A stretch of DNA of 64,000 nucleotides from contig JAAONU010000004.1 of assembly GCA_012932295.1 (NCBI GenBank), positions 9,300,630 to 9,364,629 on the forward strand, read 5' to 3'. The first letter of the stretch is position 1, and every line of letters begins with the position of its first letter. Below are positions 38,901 to 48,884 of this stretch, piece by piece. Position numbers and translations under genes: made by a program. The stretch comes from Cyclina sinensis. Its lineage: Eukaryota > Mollusca > Bivalvia > Venerida > Veneridae. The notes under the pieces were generated by a model, which worked only from the letters and a program-made list of their open reading frames with translations, did no database searches and was not told the origin of the DNA.

Positions 38901-40135
38901 GGCACAAGGCAGTCTTTTTGTAAGAGAGGGAAATATCAAGCAATACCAAATACTGGCACACGCAGTAACTTGGGAAGAGAGAGAAATATTAAACAATATC
39001 AAATGCTGGCACAGGGCAGTAATTTTGGAAAAGAGGGAAATATCAAGCAATATCAAATACTGGTATAGGGCAGTATTTTTCAAATAAAGGGAAATATCAA
39101 ACAATATTAAATACTGGCACAGGGCAGTAATTTTGGAAGAGAGGGAAATATCAAATAATACCATACTCTTTCAAAAAGAAATTATTCTGAAAAATATGAC
39201 ACTTACAAATTATCACAGAGATAACTCTCGCAGAAAAATTGTTCTGAGAATAGCAAAATCGAACAATGACATAAACTGGGAAATGTAGAACAATTTCAGT
39301 ACTTCAGTTTACATACAATAGTTCTTGAACAAAGGTGAATGTGTGTCTTTTTCCCGACACACATTCTCAATCTTTCTAGTCTAATTACATTGAAAAATGT
39401 CATCTAATTTGAAACAGCTATAAGTAATATGAAAAGTGACATAAAGGCAAAGGGTTTTTCGCCGATCTCGTAAGGTATTTGCAAAATATGAACGTGATAT
39501 CGTTCATAATCGAGAGATTTGTTTTAAGATTTGAAGATTTACACCAGAAACACTTTTAATTGAAAATGGGCTCGTCCAACTAACAAGAACGGCATAATCC
39601 ATGTGGCATAAATGGGTTAACCATATATGGTAATTGGTGAAGACGGTACCTGAAACACAGCATCTGTATAGCATATTTCATCTTCTTGTAAAGAGTCTGC
39701 AGTACTTGAAAACATCCACGCAGTCGATGATGAGAAGTATGACGTAGTAGCAGACGTTGATGGAACTGTCGTCTGCTGGATGATTGCTTGTGACGACACT
39801 TCCTGTTGTTGAGTTTGTTGAGTCTGTATGTTGGTTCCCGTTCTATTTACGTCAGCGGGTGTGTTTATCTGTGAAATATTTGTAAGAAATGACTGTAGCG
39901 CTTCTTTCGTACTGCTGTTCATTGGTTTGTCAGCAACTTCCGCTAGGGTTGTATTTTTACCAAATAGATTGGTCAGAAATGTGTTGATCATTTCTCCGAC
40001 GGTTTCTGAAGTCTCGGATGTCGCGCCAGTGTGATCTCTTTTCAACCTGCTTACACGTCCATTAGCATGACATGCGCAAAACACTAGTATCAACAAAATG
40101 TAACTTATGCTATAAATGAAATTCCTTGAACACAT
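32988..40135 (-). CDS. 14-cysteine type I membrane protein, paralogue A (unrecognised family)
   Basis: Eight exons on the minus strand: 40135-39650, 38722-38597, 38030-37884, 36550-36419, 35975-35925, 34421-34360, 34055-33965 and 33155-32988. Total 420 residues, with all junctions GT/AG and in phase. A signal peptide (about 1-26) is followed by RLKR (30-33), a furin-type site, then a Ser/Thr/Gln-rich low-complexity stretch. An ectodomain with 14 cysteines follows, in which a pattern of aromatic residue, spacing, Cys, a few residues, then Cys-x-x-hydrophobic recurs about three times. The last exon encodes a transmembrane helix (about 373-396) and a short basic tail with YQRL, a possible endocytic signal. 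Its paralogue lies directly upstream on the same strand at 40811-46145. I do not recognise the family and assign no function; receptor or cell-surface roles are inference. Confidence 0.75.
33571..33638. promoter_or_regulatory. Cluster of GGTTAACC/AACCGGTT palindromes
   Basis: CGGTTAACCG occurs at 33571-33580 and again at 33587-33596, and AACCGGTT occurs at 33631-33638. The last matches the known Grainyhead/CP2 consensus. The cluster sits in the last intron of paralogue A. A regulatory role is inference. Confidence 0.3.
34477..35490 (+). repeat. 92-bp tandem array, 11 near-identical copies
   Basis: gatcaacattattttttgtc starts at 34481, 34573, 34665 and then every 92 bp to 35401, with no length change. 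Copies differ at few positions, mainly gtccaat/gtcaaat and aagtcta/aagccta, and the final copy is most diverged. It lies in the paralogue A intron between exons 5 and 6. An inverted copy of part of the unit (aataatgttgatcattaaat) occurs at about 35551-35572. Confidence 0.95.
35571..35638. repeat. Inverted repeat downstream of the 92-bp array
   Basis: ATAGGTTAATGTTTAATAA at the left pairs with the complement of GCGTATTAAACACTAACCTAT at the right, across a short loop. This could be a terminal structure of an element that carries the 92-bp array, or an independent small foldback element. Confidence 0.5.
38385..38590 (+). repeat. ~40-bp degenerate tandem repeat beside exon 2 of paralogue A
   Basis: Units resembling tatatgaaatgtaaactgat followed by gtcagatcc recur five to six times. 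The array ends within 10 bp of the splice donor of paralogue A exon 2 (exon low end 38597). Confidence 0.65.
38707..39170 (+). repeat. ~54-bp minisatellite starting inside exon 2 of paralogue A
   Basis: About eight units of ggcacagggcagtaattttg, then gaagagagggaaatatc, then aaacaatatcaaatact. The first unit (from about 38707) includes the first 16 bases of exon 2 and its 3' splice site. The unit near 38842-38893 still carries the ATTCTAGA of the splice junction. One unit (about 38815-38841) is truncated. Confidence 0.75.
39545..39620 (+). repeat. Interspersed ~75-bp repeat, copy 2
   Basis: Partner of the copy at 19644-19722. Here it lies in paralogue A intron 1, about 30 bp from the exon 1 donor. 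Confidence 0.6.
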
Positions 40136-40810
40136 TTTTTTTACGCTAAAACTGGTTGAAATGTTACGATAACAAATTCAAGCTCCAACATGGAGTCATT
40201 TCTCTAACTGCGCTATAGGTAAAAACAATCATTGAAAATATTGTGTAATATTGATTATGACAAGGTGTTTGGCACAAGAACAAAAGTATTTCTTCACGAG
40301 GACGGCAACAGATGTTCAGAGATTAAAGAAAGCTGTATCTAAGTAGGCCTAAAGGATCGATCTGGAACCCAAACCGTGCACGTTTGCATGTAAACATTTG
40401 GAAAAAAAGCTTTTCAATTAGACGATAGATTTTATCGTGTTAAGCATAAAATTTATTATGATTTATTTCATACATCGTCGGTTACCCCCGGTACATATTC
40501 CATACACAAATAGAGTGAAATGGAATGGATTGAACATGGGTCTCCGACGATGGATTAATACAGAGCAAATCATTTTAAAATCTGCAAATACAACAAGCTG
40601 ATTCAAAGTAAGTTTGAATGCCTAGGGTTAATGGAAAACAGATTAAATCTTTGAACTTTCATCTGATCGAATTGTTCATACGTTGCTGGAAGATATAGCA
40701 TGACGTCTAATAAATTAATCAGTTGGTCAATACTGTAAGAATTGTTTGTGTATTAACGCTGTAAGAATTAAATGTTGACAGAATAACAGCTGTTGTTAAA
40801 CTGGAAAATA

Positions 40811-43800
40811 CTAGTTCAAACCACTAGGAGTTCGATAAACTGGAATAAAGGCTTTGTATGGAAATGTTTTGAGAAAGAACGATGCCGCTTTGAGTTTCTG
40901 TAAATAGAATGGTAGTTTTTTCGACGGATTGGACAAAGAGAAATGGGGACAGATGGGCGGACGGTGATACTTACCTGTAAAAGGGCCTCGCATGTATTTG
41001 GGTTCAGGTTGCATCGGATCTTCAAATCATCTTCAAACGACATGAACCACGTCCATAGTGTGAAACTGAACATATAATAACAACGTTAAAATTATTTTTA
41101 TCACTTGAAACTTTATACTGTGTTGTCATTAAGACCTGAAACACGAGAAAAAAATCCTAAAAGGCCAAAATTTTCAGTCAAGTTTTTACAACATTATCAT
41201 TCTTGATAAGGCCAACGGGTTCGACGGACATAGTGTAGATCCATGCCGGGCATATGAAATATAAAAGAATGCGATTTGTTACCGAGAGATATATTTTCTG
41301 ACAGTTAGTTAATAAGCTTCATTGTTTTTTGCCAACGAGTATGTCTGTTTCCTAGAAGTTGTGACTTTGTAATAAAACCTTGCTGAGTGGCGCGGTTAAT
41401 TTCCTCACAGCCTTGAGCAGGACCTGTGTACTGTAACTTCCTTATTTGCGGTAAAATATTTCACGTTCTAACTATCTTAAAATAAGTCAGATCAGTAAAA
41501 GGTCTCGGATTCGTGATTCGAACAGTCTGTGAGCATTCATTTGAAGTCAATCGCTTCATAAGTGGGCTTGAAAATATAAAAAAATGGTCAATATGAAATA
41601 ACAAGTGTGGCTGAGCAATAGTTTACGTTGAACTGGTAATGCAGGGGTGCAATTCCACGCTCCTCAATTAACACTACCATGAGATGTTAAACTGAGGTCC
41701 CATATGTCAACGTTATACACTGAGCATGGGGTGTATTCTGTATCTTGTACTGTCCCCTACAACCTTAAAGTATTTTGCACTGTGATGACCACTGAAGGTA
41801 AATGGTAGACTGCAGTGAATGGAAGAGTTGACAAACCTGTGAAATTTCTCTGATTCCCCTTGACAAGCATCTTCAACACAGAACAAACCTTTTAACATCT
41901 GAATATCAAAATGAATAGAATAAAACAGTAGAACAGAATAAAACAGAAATAAACATATTCCGATAAAATCTTAATTGAAACGTGCTACACAAAAGCATAA
42001 TTTTCTGTATAAATTGAAACCAATTACTATTATTCATTAGGTGGAAATTACTTTCTAACAGATAGTGGCAAACTAGTCAACACATTTTATGCCTGTATTT
42101 CATTTACAGCTGTTTTAAGCTAAACACGTGTACTAAAAGATGTTCTACCTTTGAAAACGTACAGAGCCGTGGCAAAGATTCGACATTGGTCTTGGTTACT
42201 AACAACACAACATTGCCATGTTGCTCTAAATCAATATGTATGATCCCCCCTCACCTCTCCATCTCCTCCCATCCCTCCTCACCCCCTCCCCTACCCACCC
42301 CACCCCCCACCAAAAAAAAATCATTTCAGATTTATTTTCTAATTGAACAGTACTCTTCATACTTACGTTGACTTCCGCCGACTCACAATTATCTAGACTG
42401 GTTTCCTGGAATAAAGAATGAAGAAATGTGATTTAGATACTTGTGGGGACTTTTTGTTCAGTAAACAAGTACATATAGTGCAGTTTCAAGAAAAAAATTC
42501 TTATTTACACACTGAATAAAGCCTTAGAACAAGGGTTCAATAAGTGCGTTGTATTATGAAATATGTCTGACATGTGACGACTAGACGAATAATTTCAAAG
42601 AAAAATATAGATGCAAAACAAGAATAGATTTAGGCATTAAGCACTGGATGCTGTTGAAGTAAATCATTCCGTGACATTAAGTCCTAAATGATGTAGTTTA
42701 GGGCGCTTATAACATAACGCAACCTGTAGATAGATTTTTTTGTAACACTAAAATTATTCAACCAAAGATCAACCGAAATTCCCAAAAGAATAACACAGAA
42801 GAATTTGAATGTTCAAACCTGAATGGTGTCGCTTCTCAACTGGTCTGCTAGAGTTACATGTAGGGCAATTATAACTTGTTTATAACATGTAGTCGTCAGA
42901 GACGAATTAAGCTTTAGGCCACACACTAGCTTTGTAGCTTCCAAAGTGACCATGAAATCCTGGTAAGAATACATGACATTTAGCCATTTAGTTGAAATAA
43001 AGAACAGTTTTCTTTTGCTCGACTTCGCATTTCTACACAAAACTTTTGAATAAATAAAAATATCTAAATAAAACGACATAATTCATCCCCTATATTGAAA
43101 GCTCATTGAATGCGTTAAAAATACTATATTGTATGCATATACTTTGATGAATAACGTTTCTGTCTTTCTCTGCATGGCTTTACGTGTAAGATCTCGTCAA
43201 CATTTTTTTTTTTAATATTGAAATGACTGTGTTGCCCATTAGTTTAGTTTAAACTTTTATATTTTACATCGTTTGAGAAGCAAGTTCTTGCAACTTATAT
43301 TAATCTCTCTCAACGACTGCTTCCTCAAACCAGTACTCGCGTCGAAATTGTGGAAATTTTGGAACGTGGAAAGGTACTGGAGACTCTCACCACTTCTCTC
43401 AACCCTTGTGGAATTCGAACCGATAACCTTTGGATCAGGAATGTCAATGAACGGCCTCATCAGGCGCCAGTGAAAATACAGCAAACGCTGTAAACGTGTT
43501 AAACAAAGAATAATTCTATTGATTCATAAAAATGCTCAATAAATTAAATTCAAAAAATTAAATTCATTAAAGTGAGTAATATTTATCTCACCGTGTATTT
43601 GGAACAACCCCGATATTTGTTGACGATGTATGACAGGCAAGGTTCATACTCCGTGTTACAAATAGTCGTCAGTGTAGTATACGGTCCTGTTACCTTGGAA
43701 ACCCTTTCTTCTATCAAAGACTCCCAATAGACGTTCTGAAAAAAAAGAATATTTAATTATCAAAGTCGTTATTACTCGTAAATAGACGACTGAGTCAATT

Positions 43801-46145
43801 TTATATTTGCCATATCGACACAACGCAAACGTAGTTCTGTTCACAATGAGAAGCTACATAAAAACCAAAAAACAATAAGACAATAAAACAATTGCTTTTT
43901 TCCGCTCAAAAGAAAGAGAGGAATCTAAATTTATTCATCCTTTCCAATTTAATTGGACCTTTACGTTTCATTGTGATAATTATTCTCTCCAAATATGCCA
44001 TAACATACACGAAGTACATCAAAACTGAACCGGCTGCCCATATGGTCCTTTACTGTAACAGCAGAATACGAAAATTCAAATCTCCATAACGAAATTTTGA
44101 TCCTCAACCTTCACATCCTTCCGTAAACTTGAAGATTTGGAGAAACAGTTACATCAAGAACGGTAACACATGTTGTCTTTAATCATGAAATCATTAAAAA
44201 ACAAACAAATTAATCAATATTTGTAGGAATGAAGTATAAAAACAAACCTTTCGATGTGACAATTTTGCGACCTGTGCAGAGTATCGTCAATTTGACCAAT
44301 ATAGACATTATAGTTATGGTCTGCGGTGCTTTCATAAAAATACCCCTATAACTCTTAAATGGGCCTGTCCAAACTTATGATATGGAACAGTCCATTTTAG
44401 AAAATTACGAGGGTTAGTATTGAAATCAACTAACCTGTAAGCACCAGGTGCCTCGTGAACAGGCTTCTAGTAAGACATTGATAATTCTGTCTGAGAAGAT
44501 GGCGGAGTACAGATCCCAAATTGACATGTTATACATGTACTGAGGCACTTGGCAAAAAGACTGAAAATAGAAGTAAAAATTATTATCTGATTAAAATATT
44601 AATTTCAATAGAAAAAAAAACAGAGCGTATGCATACTTAAAGTATACTCATTGGGTAAAAAAGATAAGATGACTGAAAGAGGGTTCGGCGCCTGTCTAAA
44701 TAACAAAATAGACATTTAATTTTTTTAAAACACATCAGCTGTATGGAGGTTAGTACAAAACCAATAAATTTCAAACTGAAGAACCCGCTAATAAGACAAT
44801 TATGTTATTAAAAAAAATAGACGAAAAATCCAGGTTGTCAAAGTGTAAAATGTATAACAAATGGGATCCGCTTTAAATACCGATTCAATGTTTGGCGAGT
44901 CTTCACTGTTTTTCAAACCTAAAGGTTTCATCTTAATTTCTAATAGTAACTGTAAATTTAATTGTAGTTTTAATAAACAAATCAACATAAGTTTGTGTGT
45001 AGCTATGCGTTGTTTTGTAAATTCTTTCAGGAAATCTGCTATTGCCAACAATCAAAAAACCCATTCTATCAGCCTAAATAGTGTAATGTGACCTATTGAT
45101 CATTGTGCATACGTGAAAGCATTTACTTCAAATTAATTTATCATTGTGAATAAATGAGTGGGTTTTCTCAAATTTTATTGATCATTGTGAAATTTTGTTG
45201 ATTACTGTGAATAAATGAATCCGTTCGATCACTTTGAATAAATGAGTGCGTTTCTTCAAATTTATTGATAACTGTGTATAAATGAGTGCGTTTCTTCAAA
45301 TTTTGTCGATCACTGTAAATAAATGAGTGCGTTTCTTCAAATTTTGTTGATCATTGTATATAAATGATTGCGTTTCTTCAAATTTTGTCGATCGCTGTAA
45401 ATAAATAAGTGCGTTTCTTCAAATTTTGTTGATCATTGTAAATAAATGAGTGCGTTTCTTCAAATTTTGTTGATCATTGTGAATAAATAAGAGCATTTTT
45501 CATAATCTAAATGATCACTGTGAAAAAGTGAATGCAGTGACTGCACATTTATTGATCATTGTGAATAAATAAAAGCAAATTTATTGATTATTTTACAGAT
45601 TTTTCTCTCCTATATAATAATAAAAAACATTCGAATTTAGTGATGGTAGTAGCATTTAACTGCAATGTTATAAATGCTAAAATGTGTACCGATAGCAGTG
45701 GCTTCCTATCGCAAATTTTCTCTTCTGTCGGTGCAGGCCCTTCGGTTGCACTCGTCACAGTTGGGTTAACAGATATATTGGACGAAATCGCATTTTGATT
45801 CAGTCTGGTTTCGTTTCCTTGTGTTGTCACTTCCTCTTGTTGCTGCAGACGATAAGTACTTGTGACATTTTGTTGAGTTTCGTGATCATTTAGAGATTTC
45901 GATACATTTGCAGCAAACTGTTGTGTTGTCTCATTTAAACTTTCATCCACTGGTGTGTCAACAATGTCTGTTGTTGTGTTTTTGTTTGAACTAAATATAT
46001 TTGAAAGAAAATCTATCATCATTTGGCCAAATCCGTTTGACTCATCGGTTCGTTTAGCTCTTGTATGTACTTCCTCGGCGAAACAAACATGACACAATAG
46101 CCAGAAATAAAGTGACAAAAAACAAACTATAATCCGAATATGCAT
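40811..46145 (-). CDS. 14-cysteine secreted protein, paralogue B (unrecognised family)
   Basis: Seven firm exons on the minus strand: 46145-45690, 44560-44435, 43735-43592, 42959-42819, 42405-42367, 41898-41837 and 41065-40975. A tentative eighth is 40897-40811. Total about 381 residues. Exons 2, 6 and 7 have exactly the lengths of their counterparts in paralogue A (126, 62, 91), and all phases agree. The protein has a signal peptide (about 1-23), RAKR (29-32), a Thr/Gln/Asn-rich stretch, and 14 cysteines at positions matching paralogue A. Shared motifs include WDLYS, HVTLAD, KGL.CVE and FHRSF. The start was placed at the Met before a clear signal peptide; the open frame runs further upstream without support. 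No transmembrane exon was found between 40136 and 40975. The tentative last exon encodes 28 basic/aromatic residues, so this copy may be secreted. A TTTATT at about 40452 (AATAAA on this strand) may end the transcript. Confidence 0.68.
41608..41730 (+). mobile_element. SINE fragment in paralogue B intron
   Basis: A diverged tRNA-like head (gtggctgagcaatag, then caggggtgcaattccacgct) followed by the SINE body motif gatgttaaactgaggtcc, here in plus orientation. It is the same family as the copies at 7575 and 13365. Confidence 0.45.
45110..45590 (+). repeat. ~41-bp tandem repeat, about 10 copies
   Basis: Units of aaatgagtgcgtttcttcaa followed by attttgttgatcattgtaa recur about every 41 bp, with the cleanest copies at 45241-45480. 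The array lies in intron 1 of paralogue B and ends about 100 bp from the exon 1 donor. Confidence 0.85.
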
Positions 46146-48884
46146 TTTAGAAGTTTTGCAAATCTTGCACACAAGTCTTAGTAGAATGGTTTTATAACAG
46201 CAGTGTAACTTCGTAGAATATAAGTGAGCAAAATAAAAACCATATTGATCAAGCAAATGTTTGTTGTAGGAAGGAGTGACAACAGAATGGATCCAAATGT
46301 GACAGATGGCCGTCATGATCAATTTCGAATGTTTTGTTTCTTATTCGCCGGTACTAATTTAAGAAAGTTCCAGATGTGCATTGTGAGGTGGGATTGCGGG
46401 GAAAAAAATCCAATTGCTATAAATAAAGAAGCCGATAGCACATTTTTGCATTCAGCCCCTAATTTAATGGTACTTTACTACATTAAATCTCCACTGTAAA
46501 TTTTTCATAGATTAGGCTAAATGCAAACTAATTCAGGGGGTAAATTGAAATACATGTGCATTAATGGGGAGTCTATATGCAGTGGCTAAGTTATGAATAT
46601 ATCTGTAATCATTGTTTTGCGGTTGTTATTTAACAGGGTTCATAATATTCGCAAAAAAAAGAGAAAAAAATTAGAAAGAAACATTTCATAAAAGAAGGAA
46701 TTGTCCGACCATTTTCTAGTTCTGCTCATGGACATTTAAAGGCCGAGATAAAATGAACTAAAATACCAGGAATTACACATAGTGTCTCAGCAACGCTTCT
46801 ACCGAACGTTCCCATTATACAAACGGCTAAATATAACCCCTTGTCTATAAATCTGAAGGACACACCAATGGTTTTACTAACTGGATGATACATCAACTGA
46901 ATGCAGATTTAGCTTTAGGTACATTGGTAGTCACGTGACCCTAGCCAGATCTTAAAATGATTGTCCAATGTTTGTCATCAATTTGATACTCCTTAGAATA
47001 ATAGTTGTTACAAATTATTCATTTTTAGTGTTTTTTCTTCTTTTTTCCCCTTATTTTATCTTTGCAATTGAAACTGGATCTTTAGCAGTAATTCACCAAC
47101 GCAAGTCAGCGTATTTTTAAGTATCCATTGGTTGTAACAATACATTAAACTACCAAATTTCTCAAGAAGTGCAAGGCCAGTTGTAGATTTCAAACTTATG
47201 ATTTAATCAGCGTGAAACAAGTAGAGCAAAATTGCATCTGCATTAGTTCAACATGCCTTTCAAATTCATTTTTTATCGCTTTTAGGGTAGACAAACGGCG
47301 ATTGCTAAGCCTTCATCAAAGACGGCCAGTTAAATTGAGTTCAAATTTTCGCAGGTCGACTTCATCACTTAAAATGGGGAAAAACCTTGTTACTTCAGCT
47401 GTGAAATAAAAACATATTTCAAGTACTGAATGTTAGAGTACAGCTATAGAATTCAGTAATTCACTTTGGATTCTAATTCATTTAGTAACAAATAAACACA
47501 AAAAATACCAGTTTAGTGGACGGAATATTTAATAAGAACATCACATTGTATAGAAGAAAGAAATATCAATACTGACATTCTTATACAATAACATAACGAA
47601 AATGTTATCATTTTCTCATAAAAAGTAAACAGCATGAACCAATACATTTTCAAACAAGTTTTAAAGACATTTATTACATTTATTATTTTCTATGAAACAC
47701 AAGTCTTCGAGTATGGTTTAACTATATGGCCTTAATTCATTTTCAAGCCTCTTTCAGTTCAGACAATGGAGATTTAGGTTACTTACACTCCTTTCAAACA
47801 CCTTTATTACATTTTGAGCAAAATCTATACATCATTACATTTTAAAGTATAAATGAAGTCCTCCATATAATCAAAGTAAATTATATAAGGTCAAACAATT
47901 ATTTTTATTAAATGTAATGTCCTGCAGTTTGGCTTTATGACAAACTTCAAGTCAATCAAATTAAGAACTAAATGTATTGTCATCAGACAATAGAACCTAT
48001 GCCGTGATCAAAGAACATGCATAAAATCACCAAGAAATAGAACAGCAGGGCAAAACTGTTTGTCAGATTGTCTGTAATGGAAAATCCACTGTTTGGTTAA
48101 ATATATTCTCACAGCCATACTGGACTTCATCAAAACACTCTAGAACAATAATGTTATTTATCAATTTCTTAAGGTACCATATATAGTGAATAAGTCTGTG
48201 TTAACTTAACTGTTCAAACAAAATTATTTCTTGATGAAATATGGAAAACTCTCTTTTGCTGATATAAAGGTTAATCAACAGTGTAAATACTGTTTGCCTT
48301 CACACAAATTATTTAAAAATATAAAACCACAAATAAATATAGCTACATACAGTTTTTTTTTCCCTTATATTTAACAATAATTTCAATATGAGGCAAAATT
48401 CTAAATTTTTGTTCATTCACAAAACAAATGCCGAATTTCAGTTTGACAGACACATAGCCTGCTATAAATACACAGTTCAAAACTGATGTAGATTTCACAT
48501 ATTTGATTGGTTCACTATTCAGTCACCGATAAAGCCATACAAATTGCAGTTCTGAAAAGAAAGTTAAAAGATGAAAATAACCTTTCATTCAATTAAAGGG
48601 TATCCTTTAAGAGGTAATCCCAACACTGTTTCAGTAATTTCAAACATTCAAAACCTGAAAAGAAAAATGCTTTTGTGTCTCTCTTTAATCGAAGAACATC
48701 TTAAAACAATAAAAAATCCCTGTCAATTCTCTCCTGTAAATTACGGAATTAAACTGAGTATTTTCTAAGTTGACTACTGATTTAACAAAGACATAAAAAG
48801 TGTATATATATTTTTTAACCAATCCATATCTAGCACAAGTTATAACATTTACTTTTAGAAATCCATTCTTGCATTACAGTTGTT
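46146..48884. other. Intergenic region: paralogue B upstream, CFAP69 3' UTR
   Basis: No supported gene. The left part must hold the promoter of paralogue B, and the right part the 3' UTR of CFAP69. TTTATT sites (AATAAA on the minus strand), for example near 47668, are candidate poly(A) signals. No large repeat is visible, unlike most other spacers in the window. Confidence 0.4.

Noticed and set aside
38892..39164. Minus-strand frame with repeated FDISL/SKITAL units
   Set aside because: Translation of the 54-bp minisatellite next to paralogue A exon 2; no splice model includes it.
43360..43470. tRNA-like or SINE head (gcggttcgaattcc-type motif on the minus strand)
   Set aside because: Only a B-box-like match is convincing; no A-box or body motif.
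45588..46322. Start of paralogue B at the first Met of the long frame (46322)
   Set aside because: The extra 59 residues show no conservation with paralogue A. The Met at 46145 gives a good signal peptide and aligns RxKR in both proteins.
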